Shown piece by piece: positions 22,151 through 29,912 of a DNA stretch of 35,855 nucleotides. Under the pieces are notes generated by a model. It did not search any database, was not told the DNA's origin, and worked only from the letters and a program-made list of their open reading frames with translations. Both the position numbers and the translations under genes were made by a program. Positions within the stretch are counted from its first letter, which is position 1, and the number at the start of each line of letters is the position of its first letter. Origin of the DNA: Nonomuraea cypriaca (GTDB taxonomy: Bacteria; Actinomycetota; Actinomycetes; Streptosporangiales; Streptosporangiaceae); the NCBI RefSeq assembly GCF_015645445.1, contig NZ_JADOGI010000104.1, positions 1-35,855 of the forward strand, given 5' to 3'.

Positions 22151-23131
22151 ATGGTTACCAACATCATCCTCGGTTTCCTCGCGATCATCGTCGTCCTGGC
22201 CTGGTTCGGTGGCGTCAGGGTCGTCAACCAGATCGAGCGCGGCGTCGTCTTCCGCTTCGGCAGGGTCCAGAAGGAGGTCCGCCAGCCAGGACTCACCTTC
22301 CTCATTCCCCTGGTGGACCGGATGACGAAGGTGAACACGCAGATCGTCACGATGCCGGTGCCCACCCAGGAGGGCATCACCCGCGACAACGTCTCCGTCC
22401 GGGTCGACGCCGTCGCCTACTTCAAGGTGCAGGACCCGGTGCGGGCGGCCGTCGGGGTGCAGAACTACTTGTTCGCGGTGGAGCAGGTGGCGCAGACCTC
22501 GCTGCGCTCCATCATCGGCAAGAGCGACCTGGACGACCTGCTCTCCAACCGGGAGGAGCTGAACAAGGGCCTCGCACTCATGATCGACAGTCCGGCGCTC
22601 GGCTGGGGCATCCACATCGACCGCGTGGAGATCAAGGACGTCACGCTTCCCGAGACCATGAAGCGCTCCGTGGCCCGCCAGGCCGAGGCCGAGCGGGAAC
22701 GCCGGGCCCGCGTGATCACCGCGGACGGCGAGTTCAGGGCCGCTCAGAAGCTCGCCGACGCCTCCGCCATCATGGCCAGTACGCCCAGCGCCCTGCAACT
22801 GCGACTCCTGCAGACGGTGGTCGAGGTGGCGGCGGAGAAGACCTCCACGCTGGTCATGCCGCTGCCGGTGGAGTTGCTGCGCTTCTTCGACCGTCCTGCT
22901 CAGGACTCGTCCGCGTCGGCTACGTCGGAGGTGCCTGTCCAGACCGAGACCGCCGCGCCGCGACCGGAGCCGTCCGATGAGCTCACCGCGCCGCAACCGG
23001 CGTCGCCTGACGAGCTCACCGCGCCGCAGCCGGCGTCGCCCGATGAGCTCACCGCACCGCGATCGACGCCGCACGACGAGCTCACCGAACTTCTCGGCCC
23101 GCGCGACGCCGCGCGCCGGCCCGGCAGCTGA
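22151..23131 (+). CDS. SPFH/band 7 membrane protein with 11-residue C-terminal repeats
   Basis: 326 aa. One N-terminal membrane helix (about 4-22) is followed by a stomatin/prohibitin-type band 7 domain (about 24-180: VNQIERGVVFRFGRVQ, LTFLIPLVDR, QTSLRSIIGKSDLDDLL) and a helical region rich in Ala/Glu (RQAEAERERRARVITADGEFRAAQKLADA). It should oligomerise on the inner face of the membrane and organise microdomains. The tail (about 275-320) consists of four DELTAPQPASP-type repeats, not a usual band 7 feature. GGGAGGGAG precedes the ATG. Its neighbour is a KimA-like permease; membrane partnership is an inference. Confidence 0.9.
   Translation: MVTNIILGFLAIIVVLAWFGGVRVVNQIERGVVFRFGRVQKEVRQPGLTFLIPLVDRMTKVNTQIVTMPVPTQEGITRDNVSVRVDAVAYFKVQDPVRAAVGVQNYLFAVEQVAQTSLRSIIGKSDLDDLLSNREELNKGLALMIDSPALGWGIHIDRVEIKDVTLPETMKRSVARQAEAERERRARVITADGEFRAAQKLADASAIMASTPSALQLRLLQTVVEVAAEKTSTLVMPLPVELLRFFDRPAQDSSASATSEVPVQTETAAPRPEPSDELTAPQPASPDELTAPQPASPDELTAPRSTPHDELTELLGPRDAARRPGS
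22976..23107 (+). repeat. Four 33-bp repeats in the SPFH gene
   Basis: GATGAGCTCACC/GACGAGCTCACC recurs at 22976, 23009, 23042 and 23075, encoding the DELTAPQPASP repeat. The middle copies differ at few positions; the last has diverged (DELTELLG). Confidence 0.9.
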
Positions 23132-23186
23132 CCTCGGGCCGGCGCACGGCCGTGCTGTGAGCCCTGGAGCCTGCCCGGCCGGGGCG

Positions 23187-23534
23187 TCAGTCGCCCTGGA
23201 ACTCGCGTACCTCGATCGGGAGCAGGGCGACCGCCCTGGCCATCTTGTGGCCCCAGACCAGCGCGGCGTCCATGTCGGGCGCCCGGATGACGGTGAATCC
23301 GCCGAGGTGCTCCTTGCCCTCCGTGTACGGGCCGTCGGTGGTGAGCGTCTCGCCGTCGCGCAGGCGTACCACGGTGGCCTGGTCGGGCGGCTGCAGGCCG
23401 CGGGAGAAGACCCACACGCCGGCGTCCTTCATCTCCTGCTCCAGGGCGCCGAGGTCGCGCATGATCGGGTCCAGGATCTCCGGCCCCGGCGGGTCTCCGT
23501 CCGGCTGGTACATGCTGAGCAGGTAATGCTTCAT
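23187..23534 (-). CDS. YCII-related (DGPF-type) protein
   Basis: 115 aa, a single ferredoxin-like YCII domain. MKHYLLSMYQPDG opens the first strand, and DGPYTEGKEHLGGF (about 67-80) is the family signature. In actinobacteria these proteins often sit beside or are fused to ECF sigma factors; none adjoins here. Function is unknown, though YciI homologues have weak hydrolase or lyase activity. The ATG at 23534 has GGAAGGG 7-8 nt upstream and is preferred over the longer in-frame extension. Convergent with the SPFH gene. Confidence 0.85.
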   Translation of the reverse strand: MKHYLLSMYQPDGDPPGPEILDPIMRDLGALEQEMKDAGVWVFSRGLQPPDQATVVRLRDGETLTTDGPYTEGKEHLGGFTVIRAPDMDAALVWGHKMARAVALLPIEVREFQGD

Positions 23535-23603
23535 GGTCGTTCCCTTCCGTCGCTTCTTACTCACTACACGAAGCGCGTTCCTGGGGATCGACATGCGCCG
23601 ACG

Positions 23604-23640
23604 AAAAAGCGGGCCACGTCGTGGACGTGACCCGCTTTTT
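23604..23640 (-). terminator. Strong intrinsic terminator after the subtilisin gene
   Basis: AAAAAGCGGG (23604-23613) pairs perfectly with CCCGCTTTTT (23631-23640), and CACGTC/GACGTG extends the stem inside around a GTG loop. It has T-tracts on both strands. It lies 11 nt after the peptidase stop. Such a T-tract is uncommon at this GC content. Confidence 0.9.
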
Positions 23641-23651
23641 TTCGGAAATTT

Positions 23652-25622
23652 CTACTTGTTCACGTGCTTGTACAGGTACGACGCGCTCTTCTTGAGCTGA
23701 GAAGCGGACGTCGACTTGCCCGTACGGTGCCGCTCCGCGGCGCTGAGTGCCTGCTTCAGCGTCGTCTGCTTGTACACCTTGCCCGAGGTGTTGTACACGC
23801 CGTGCGCGTAGTTCAGCCACGAGGCGAGCAGCTCACGGTCGATCAGCGCCTTGGCGGCCTTGCTCTTCGGGTTGAGCACCTTGTACGCCTTGGCGACCGA
23901 ACCGGCGTTGGTCAGCTCGGGGAAGACCTTGCTGGCCTTCTGCGCGATCTGGATGTAGCAGAAGAGCGTGGCGTCACTCAGCGACCCCTTGCTCCGCAGC
24001 ATCTCGGTGGCCCACGCCTTGGCGCTCAGCGGCTTCTTGCCCTTGCCGCGCTTGCAGGTGTCGGGAACCGGGACGGGGTTGTAGTTCGCGTCGGGGTTCT
24101 CCGGGTGGTACGTCGGCTGTGGCTGCTCGGGCGCCGAGGTCGGCTTGGGAGAGGACGACGGCGGCGTGGTGGGCCTCGTGGTGGGCGTCCTGGTGGGCCG
24201 CCCGGTCGGGGTGGCCGTCGGCGTGCCCGTGGGCGTGACCGTTGGGGTCGGCGTCGGCGACGTGGTCGGGCCGGGCGGCACGGCGGCGGCCAGGTCGATC
24301 CGCCTGGTGGTCACGTTACGGTTGCCGCTGGGGTACGTGATGGCCTTGCCCGTGGTGCGCAGCCTGTTGACGAGCCAGGTGGCGTCCCGGTTCGGGTACG
24401 CCTGCTTCATCACCGCGAGGGCGCCCGCGACGTGCGGCGCGGCCATCGAGGTGCCGTCGAGCGAGGCGTAGCCGTTCGGGATCGCGGAGTTGATGTCCAC
24501 GCCGGGCGCGAACAGGTCGAGCAGCCGACCGCGGTTGCCGAAGGAGGCCACGCCGTCGGTGTTGTCGGTGGCGCCCACCGTGACGGCCGAAGAGATGCAG
24601 GCCGGGCTGGCGACACCGTCGGTGTGATCCTCGTTGCCCGAGGCGACGACCGTGGCCACGCCGGCGCCCAGCAGGGCCGAGATCTCACCGGTGAGCGCGC
24701 CGTACTCCTCGTTGGTGTCACAAGCCTGGGTCTGCTTGGGGCCGCCGCCGAGGCTCATGTTGGCCGCGACGACGCCGGCGTGATTGGCCTGGAGCCACTG
24801 CAGTGCGGCCTTCTGGCTGGACGTGAAGCTGCCGAAGCACGGCGTCTGGCCGCCCAGCTGCGCGCAGATGGGTCCTTCGAGCCGGGTGAACACCTGGATG
24901 GGCACGATGCCCGCGTCCGGCGCGACGCCGCTGAAGGTGACGTTGCCCGTCTTCTTACCGGCGGCGATGCCGGCCACGTGCGTGCCGTGGTAGCACGCGT
25001 TGCTGCTGCCCACCATGCACTGCGCGGTCTCGGCGTCGGCCGCGCCCGCGCCGGTCTGGCTCGCCTGGCCGTTCGGGCACAGCGACTTGGCCAGGTACGC
25101 GGGGTTGGGGTCGGTGATGGAGAAGCAGGCCTCCGCCGTGATCCGGCCGGCGAAGAACGGGTGGTTGCGGTCGATGCCCGTGTCCAGGACCGCGACGGAG
25201 TAGCCCTTGCCGGTCCAGCCCGACGCGTTGGCCTTGTCCGAGCCGATCACCTTGGTGCTGACGTCGAGGGTGACCGGGCTCAGCCGGTCCTCGTAGATGG
25301 CCGCGACGCGGGTGTCGGTCTTGAGCGTGTCGAGAGTCTTCTTGTCCACGTTGACGACGAGGAACTCGTCCGAGATCGTCTCGTTGACGACGTCGGTGCC
25401 GCCCGAGGCTGCCTCCGCCTTGTCGGCTACGGCGGCGACGCTCTGGCCTGCCTTGAGCTCGATGATCGCGCGTACTTCGTCGCCGCTCTTCACTTCGCTC
25501 GTGATGTTGGGGGCGACCTCAGGGTCGCCGGCGGCCGCCTGGGCGGGCGCGCTGACGGCAACTGCGGCCGTCATGGTGAAGGCGAGCGCGCAGGCGCTCG
25601 CCAGCAGAGACCGTAGTCTCAC
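23652..25622 (-). CDS. Secreted S8 family (subtilisin-like) serine protease with Pro/Thr linker and C-terminal helical domain
   Basis: 656 aa from GTG 25622, which follows GGAGGA; a TTG nine codons upstream is less likely. Signal peptide 1 to about 29 (cut after APAQA). Inhibitor-I9-like propeptide about 45-112. Catalytic domain about 120-450 with Asp147 (VLDTGID), His212 (HGTHVAG), oxyanion Asn330 and Ser392 (GTSMAAPH), plus several Cys likely paired outside the cell. A linker at about 450-505 is nearly all Pro, Thr, Ser and Arg. The last ~130 residues are Lys-rich and helical, with a RELLASWLNYAHG element seen in accessory domains of some secreted proteins. Role: extracellular protein degradation or processing, possibly wall-associated through the basic tail. 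Confidence 0.94.
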   Translation of the reverse strand: MRLRSLLASACALAFTMTAAVAVSAPAQAAAGDPEVAPNITSEVKSGDEVRAIIELKAGQSVAAVADKAEAASGGTDVVNETISDEFLVVNVDKKTLDTLKTDTRVAAIYEDRLSPVTLDVSTKVIGSDKANASGWTGKGYSVAVLDTGIDRNHPFFAGRITAEACFSITDPNPAYLAKSLCPNGQASQTGAGAADAETAQCMVGSSNACYHGTHVAGIAAGKKTGNVTFSGVAPDAGIVPIQVFTRLEGPICAQLGGQTPCFGSFTSSQKAALQWLQANHAGVVAANMSLGGGPKQTQACDTNEEYGALTGEISALLGAGVATVVASGNEDHTDGVASPACISSAVTVGATDNTDGVASFGNRGRLLDLFAPGVDINSAIPNGYASLDGTSMAAPHVAGALAVMKQAYPNRDATWLVNRLRTTGKAITYPSGNRNVTTRRIDLAAAVPPGPTTSPTPTPTVTPTGTPTATPTGRPTRTPTTRPTTPPSSSPKPTSAPEQPQPTYHPENPDANYNPVPVPDTCKRGKGKKPLSAKAWATEMLRSKGSLSDATLFCYIQIAQKASKVFPELTNAGSVAKAYKVLNPKSKAAKALIDRELLASWLNYAHGVYNTSGKVYKQTTLKQALSAAERHRTGKSTSASQLKKSASYLYKHVNK

Positions 25623-25874
25623 GGATCCTCCGAGGGGGGTGAGAGTCAAGGGGGCACGCCATCAGCGGATGTGCGGGCATGCGAGAAACGTCACTCAGCC
25701 TGAACCCGCGCCTCCCCGTGGCTGATGTTCGGAAATTCCCCCGCTTTTGCGTGTTCGGCAAGCGTATGCAGTGATCGACGAGTCTGGTGGGAATGAGGTG
25801 ATTCTGTTATCCGGAATTTCCGACATACCAGATTTGCGACACATGGGACCGTAGTCTCGGCAGCCCGCACCGGG
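25623..25874. promoter_or_regulatory. Less GC-rich intergenic region upstream of the subtilisin gene
   Basis: 252 nt with marked AT-rich stretches. The minus strand carries the peptidase ribosome site (GGAGGA) and TTGACT (25644-25649). AATTTCCG occurs as CGGAAATT at 25730-25737 and inside the palindrome CGGAATTTCCG at 25812-25822. No gene was found. It probably contains the peptidase promoter and operators. Confidence 0.4.
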
Positions 25875-26465
25875 TCATCGAGGCGACCGGCCGTTTCCGC
25901 CGCCTGTCTCGTCGAACGTGATCGCCTCCAGCAGGGCGGCCGAGGCCCGGTCGAGGATATGCGCTCCGGTGGCCGGCGCGGCATCGCCGCCCTTGACGCG
26001 CGCGATCAGGCTCTCCCATCTGCGCCGATGGCGGGCGAACGTACGGGGTGCCACCACCCGTCCCCGCGTGCGCTGCCCGGCCAGGGCCAGCTCGGGCGGC
26101 GTGTCCAGCAGCAGGAGGTGGAAGCCCGCGCCCTGCCTGCGGGCCAGCCAGGCGAAGCCCCTGAGCACGTACGGGCCGCAGCCCCGGTTGTGCGCGATGA
26201 CCGACCGGCCGCCGGCGAGGGCCTGGCGGATGCGGCCGATGTGGGTGGCGAAGACGACGGCGCGGCGCACCGGGTAGGGAGCCCAGCCGAGCCTGCGCTC
26301 CCAGTGCCGTTTGGACTGCGCCGAGTCGATCACCGCGACCGTGCCGGTCGTGATCGGGCGGCTCTCCTCGCCATGGAGCCCGTACAGGCGTTGCAGCAAG
26401 GTGGTCTTGCCCGCGCCCGGGAGCCCGGTCAGGATGACCAGCGACCCCGATGGATAGCTCAGCAT
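25875..26465 (-). CDS. P-loop NTPase, polynucleotide/small-molecule kinase-like (AAA_33 type)
   Basis: 196 aa from the ATG at 26465. Walker A GLPGAGKTT (14-22) directly follows the first strand, the arrangement of zeta-toxin/AAA_33 kinases. A later LLLLDTPPELALAGQRTRGR (about 112-131) fits the Walker B/lid region, with basic residues that could grip a phosphate donor. Many actinobacterial paralogues are annotated only as ATP-binding proteins. Substrate unknown. The ribosome site is weak (GAGCGGGG); the 21-codon in-frame extension is possible but not family-like. Same strand as the K+ channel gene upstream (123-nt gap), so it may be cotranscribed. Confidence 0.72.
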   Translation of the reverse strand: MLSYPSGSLVILTGLPGAGKTTLLQRLYGLHGEESRPITTGTVAVIDSAQSKRHWERRLGWAPYPVRRAVVFATHIGRIRQALAGGRSVIAHNRGCGPYVLRGFAWLARRQGAGFHLLLLDTPPELALAGQRTRGRVVAPRTFARHRRRWESLIARVKGGDAAPATGAHILDRASAALLEAITFDETGGGNGRSPR

Positions 26466-26588
26466 GGCGCCCCGCTCAGGCTCGTCCGGCAAGATCCGCC
26501 CCCTTTCCCCTGTCACGCGCGCCAGCATAGGCCGCGTGACCCCAGACTCGCCGACGCGAGCCGGGGACGCGCACCCGGAGGCCCCGGT

Positions 26589-27356
26589 TCAGCGTGCGAG
26601 CCTGGAGGTCAGTGTGGCCACCTCGTCACGCAGCAGGCGCTGGGTGCGGGCGAGGTCGGCCAACGTTTTGCGCGCCTCGGTGAGCTCGGCGGCGACCTGG
26701 GCCAGTTCGGCCTCCGTACGGCGCTCGCCGGCGACCGTACGCTCGAACCGCTCGACGAACCACGACGCGATGGCCGCCGTGACCACGCCCAGCAGGGCGA
26801 TCCCGGTGATCATCAGCCCGGCGGCCACCAGCCGGCCCTCGGATGTGACCGGGAAGCGGTCGCCGTACCCGACGGTCGTCATCGTGGTGAGCGACCACCA
26901 CAGGGCATCGCCGATCTCCTTGATGTTGCCGTCGCGGTTGCCTCGTTCCACGTCCAGGACGGCGATGCTGCCGACCACGGCCATGAACAGGGCCGTGCCG
27001 CCCACGTACACGACGGCGCGCAGGCGCAGGGGGAGCCGGACGCGTTCGGCGACCATGTGCAGGAGGAAGAACGCGCGCAGCAGCCACAGCGGGCGCAGGA
27101 GGGGGAGGAGCACGACCAGGAGGGCGGGGATGTTGCGGAGCACGAAGCGCAGGCGCCGCGGGGCCAGCGCGACCCGGATCAGGTAGTCGGCGGTGAACAG
27201 TGCCCACGTGGCGATCTGGACGTACCAGAAGGCGGTGTGCGCGGGGGCGGGCAGATCGGGGATGACGACGGGGATCGCCCAGCTGAGCAAGAAGCCCGTG
27301 CCGATGATGAGGAGCGCCACGCCGGTCCTGCGCTCCCAGGAGGTCAGCCGGTCCAT
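26589..27356 (-). CDS. Voltage-gated-type potassium channel with C-terminal coiled coil
   Basis: 255 aa. Several helices (S1 about 11-31, S2 about 45-62, S3/S4 region about 75-100 with few positive charges), then a pore loop with selectivity filter TVGYGD (161-166) and S6 about 177-202. The last ~45 residues (RTEAELAQVAAELTEARKTLADLARTQRLLRDEVATL) form a coiled coil expected to tetramerise. It conducts K+ across the cytoplasmic membrane; the low charge in S4 argues for weak voltage dependence. The ATG at 27356 gives the usual short N-terminus. It may balance the KimA-like uptake system in the same region. Confidence 0.88.
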   Translation of the reverse strand: MDRLTSWERRTGVALLIIGTGFLLSWAIPVVIPDLPAPAHTAFWYVQIATWALFTADYLIRVALAPRRLRFVLRNIPALLVVLLPLLRPLWLLRAFFLLHMVAERVRLPLRLRAVVYVGGTALFMAVVGSIAVLDVERGNRDGNIKEIGDALWWSLTTMTTVGYGDRFPVTSEGRLVAAGLMITGIALLGVVTAAIASWFVERFERTVAGERRTEAELAQVAAELTEARKTLADLARTQRLLRDEVATLTSRLAR

Positions 27357-27786
27357 GCCGCTCAGTCTGCGCCACGCCCCCGCCGTCCGTCGCCATCCCA
27401 CCGCCGTCCGTCCCGCCGGCCGTCGCCCCCTCTCCGATCACGTTCCGCGCCCGGTATCGGGGGATCGGTCGCGGGACGCGGGGGACCCGGGATAAAGTAC
27501 GGATCAACGCCTTGGTCGGCCTCACTGCGGGAGCGGTTCCGGAGTGAGGCCGATTTTCGTTGCCTGCGACCTCCGGGTCACCTCCGGGCGACGTGCCGCG
27601 CATATCCTCCCCGGATACCCCTGGCCGGGCGGGAAGGTCCGGCCCGGATCGAGGCGTTACTCGGTGGTGTGGAGCAGCCGCCGGGCCCCCCGGCCTCTTG
27701 GTAGATCAGGAGTCAAGTAAAATCGGGCTGCTCTTAATGATATTTCCGGACTTCTCGCCCTTTGAGGCGATATGGGAGGGTGTGGC
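27357..27786. other. 430-nt intergenic region with an orphan terminator-like hairpin
   Basis: No coding region was recognised. TCGGCCTCACT (27516-27526) pairs perfectly over 11 bp with AGTGAGGCCGA (27543-27553), followed by TTTTCGTT. TAAAGT (27493-27498) lies about 18 nt before it on the plus strand. No plus-strand gene precedes the hairpin, so it could end a short RNA starting near 27505 or act as a leader attenuator. TAAAAT (27718-27723) is a candidate -10 for the thioesterase gene downstream. Confidence 0.45.
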
Positions 27787-28500
27787 ATGACGACGGCTGC
27801 CCTGCAGACCGTGTTGACCGTTCCCGAGCGCTTCCGTGGCCCCGCGGGCGTCGCCAACGGCGGCTGGATAGCGGGCACCATGGCTGAGGCGTTGAACGGT
27901 GGCCGATCAGCCGTCGAGGTCACGCTGCACGCGCCCACCCCCTTGGAGACCGAGCTATGCCTCCAGCACGTCGCCAACTCCGTCTCCCTCTCGGACGGCG
28001 ACAAGCTGCTCGTCGAGGCCATCCCCGTGGCCGAGGAGCTGGAGGGGCCGGGATTCGTGCCGTTCACCGACGCGGCCCGTGCCGAGGCCGGCTTCGTCGG
28101 CCTGCAGGTGCACCCGTTCGCCGAGTGCTTCGCCTGCGGCCTGCGTGAGCCCGGCGACGGCCTGCGGATCTTCCCCGGTCCGGTCGAGGGCACCGACCTG
28201 GTGGCGGCCGGCTGGCGGGTGCCGTTCACGGTGACGGGTGAGGACGGGGTGCCCGCCTCGATCGTCGGCGCGGTGCTCGACTGCATCACCGGCTGGGCCC
28301 ACTTCGGCCCCGGCGAGAGCGCCCTGCTCGGTCGCCTGGCCGTACAGATCAACCGCCCGGTGATCCCCGGCGGCCGCTACTCGGTCGTGGCCCGCCCGAC
28401 CGGCCGCGAGGGCCGCAAGATGTACGGCCAGAGCGCCATCTATGAAATGGACGGCACCCTGGTGGCGGCCGCCCGCGCCACCTGGATCGCTCCACGCTGA
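27787..28500 (+). CDS. Hotdog-fold thioesterase-like protein
   Basis: 237 aa. GGWIAGTMAEAL in the first third and ECFACGLREPGDGLRIFPG (about 112-130) followed by AVLDCITGWAHFG match actinobacterial PaaI/acyl-CoA thioesterase-like proteins with two fused hotdog halves. The CxxCG element is a typical mark of this subfamily. Acyl substrate unknown. GGGAGGG lies 6 nt before the ATG. A hairpin terminator follows. It appears to be monocistronic. Confidence 0.8.
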   Translation: MTTAALQTVLTVPERFRGPAGVANGGWIAGTMAEALNGGRSAVEVTLHAPTPLETELCLQHVANSVSLSDGDKLLVEAIPVAEELEGPGFVPFTDAARAEAGFVGLQVHPFAECFACGLREPGDGLRIFPGPVEGTDLVAAGWRVPFTVTGEDGVPASIVGAVLDCITGWAHFGPGESALLGRLAVQINRPVIPGGRYSVVARPTGREGRKMYGQSAIYEMDGTLVAAARATWIAPR

Positions 28501-28511
28501 CCCAACCCCTG

Positions 28512-28545
28512 ACGGCCCCTGAGCGCTTGGTCGCTCGGGGGCCGT
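28512..28545 (+). terminator. Terminator hairpin after the thioesterase gene
   Basis: ACGGCCCC-TGAGCG pairs with CGCTC-GGGGGCCGT around CTTGGT, ending in TTCCC. It lies 11 nt after the stop and faces the convergent ATPase remnant. Confidence 0.7.
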
Positions 28546-28570
28546 TCCCGTCCTCAGCCGCACCCATGGC

Positions 28571-28888
28571 TTACTCGGTGGCACACGCCAGAACGGCCCA
28601 CACGACACGAGGACCCGCCTCCGTCGTGTGACCACCCCAGTCCTTCGAGTACGCCTCCACGAGGCCCAGGTCACGACCTGACTCCGCCGTGATGTCCGGC
28701 ACCCGTGCATGAAGCCGTCTCTCCGGCCCTGCGACGCCGGGATCGATCACCTCCAGCACGATGAAGCCCGCACCACGACCGACGCTCAACACCAGCCAGT
28801 CCCGGCCCAGGCCCTCGGACGGGTGGACGACGCCGTTGGTGACCGCGACGGCGTGAAGCGAGGGGTGTTCGACCGCTCGGCCTGAGCC
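28571..28888 (-). pseudogene. 5'-truncated anti-sigma-factor-type (HATPase_c, RsbW-like) remnant
   Basis: The frame ends ...SGRDLGLVEAYSKDWG...GPRVVWAVL, the C-terminus of actinobacterial RsbW-like ATPases, preceded by VTNGVVH and GRGAGFIVLEVIDPG. The first ~40 residues of the fold and any start codon with a ribosome site are missing. The N-box Glu of ELVTN reads Val (VAVTN), and the G2 box SGRG reads SGRD. It therefore looks like a decaying gene. A shorter protein from an internal GTG cannot be excluded. The truncation point coincides with a 39-bp dyad. Confidence 0.6.
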
Positions 28889-28891
28889 GGC

Positions 28892-28930
28892 GTCGCACGC
28901 AAAGAGGGCCTGGCCAGCTTTGCGTGCGAC
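28892..28930. promoter_or_regulatory. 39-bp dyad with perfect 13-bp arms
   Basis: GTCGCACGCAAAG (28892-28904) and CTTTGCGTGCGAC (28918-28930) are perfect inverted copies. The 13-nt centre adds GGCC-T-GGCC. It lies between the ATPase remnant and the alpha/beta hydrolase promoter. It could be an operator, a terminator reading into the remnant, or a scar of the event that cut the gene. Confidence 0.6.
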
Positions 28931-28993
28931 CCGTCCAAAGGAAGAGGCGAGGGGTGGCGGTTCGGGCGGGGGCGGGCGGCTTACGCTTCGGCT

Positions 28994-29851
28994 ATGGGAT
29001 TCGAGTTCGAGGATGTCGGCGGGCTGCGCATCGGCAGGTACGGCGCGGGGCCGCGGGTGATCGTGGCGGTGCACGGGATCAGTGCGTCGCTGATGGCGTG
29101 GGGAGCGGTGGCGCGGCGGCTGCCGGAGGGGTGGTCGCTGGTCGCGATGGACCTGCGCGGACGTGGGCACAGCGCCTCGCTGCCCGGGCCGTACGGGTTG
29201 CCGCGGCACGCCGAGGACGTACTCCGGGTGGCCGAGCATGTCGGGGCCGGTAGCGATGCGGTGCTGACCGGTCACTCGATGGGCGGTTACATCGCGGCGC
29301 TGGCCGGCGCGGAGCGGGACTTCGGCCGGGTGGTGCTGGTGGACGGCGGTCTCCCGCTGCCGCAGGTGTCCGAAGACGACCCCGACGCGGCGATGGAGGC
29401 CACGCTGGGGCCGGCGGTCGAGCGGCTGCGGCGGACGTTCGCCTCGGCGGAGGCGTACGTCGACTTCTTCAAGGCGCATCCGGCCCTCGCCGAGAACTGG
29501 AACGCGGACGTCGAGGCGTACGTGCGCTACGACCTGACCGGGCCCGAGGGTGCGCTGCGCTCGCGCGCCGTCCCAGAGGCGGTGCGTGAGGACGGGCGGT
29601 CGATGCGGATCGAGGGGGACCGGGTCGCGGCGGCGCTGGCGGCGATCAAGGCGCCGATGCGGCTGCTCAGGGCGCCGCGCGGGCTGCTCGACCAGAAGGT
29701 CGGCATGTTCCCCGACGACCTGGCCGCGCACTGGGTCGCGCGGGTGCCGGGGCTGCGGGACGAGATCGTGCCCGACTGCAACCACTACACGATCCTGTTC
29801 GACGACCGCTGTGCGGCGACCGTCGCGGATCGGCTCACGTCCTCCGATTGA
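28994..29851 (+). CDS. Alpha/beta hydrolase
   Basis: 285 aa, cytosolic. Oxyanion HGIS (27-30), nucleophile elbow GHSMGG (93-98) with Ser95, and catalytic His264 (DCNHYTILF). The acid is probably Asp233 or a neighbour in the RAPRGLLDQ segment. This suits an esterase, lactonase or related enzyme; the substrate is unknown. There is no Shine-Dalgarno; TACGCT (28982-28987) lies 6 nt before the ATG, so the mRNA is probably leaderless. Near the stop, GATTGAGCCC is duplicated, placing a second in-frame TGA 12 nt later. Confidence 0.88.
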   Translation: MGFEFEDVGGLRIGRYGAGPRVIVAVHGISASLMAWGAVARRLPEGWSLVAMDLRGRGHSASLPGPYGLPRHAEDVLRVAEHVGAGSDAVLTGHSMGGYIAALAGAERDFGRVVLVDGGLPLPQVSEDDPDAAMEATLGPAVERLRRTFASAEAYVDFFKAHPALAENWNADVEAYVRYDLTGPEGALRSRAVPEAVREDGRSMRIEGDRVAAALAAIKAPMRLLRAPRGLLDQKVGMFPDDLAAHWVARVPGLRDEIVPDCNHYTILFDDRCAATVADRLTSSD

Positions 29852-29874
29852 GCCCCCGATTGAGCCTCGCCCGA

Positions 29875-29906
29875 TATACCGGGCATACGGGGTATACGGG
29901 TAATTT
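29875..29906 (+). promoter_or_regulatory. Promoter and dyad of the amidotransferase gene
   Basis: TATACC (29875-29880) is inverted against GGTATA (29891-29896) across 10 nt. TAATTT (29901-29906) lies 6 nt before the ATG as a leaderless -10 and overlaps an AATTTCCG motif. A regulator at the dyad would cover the -10 approach. Confidence 0.5.
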
Positions 29907-29912
29907 CCGGAT

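Noticed and set aside
20465..23074. Very long minus-strand frame opposite the KimA-like and SPFH genes
   Set aside because: It spans two real genes on the other strand, with low-complexity His/Arg/Gly composition and no motifs.
27501..27560. tRNA gene at the 27.5-kb hairpin
   Set aside because: One long stem only; no acceptor stem, T-loop or CCA-adjacent cloverleaf pattern.
28892..28930. Insertion-sequence terminal inverted repeats
   Set aside because: The arms are only 13 nt apart, leaving no room for a transposase, and no second copy was noticed in the window.
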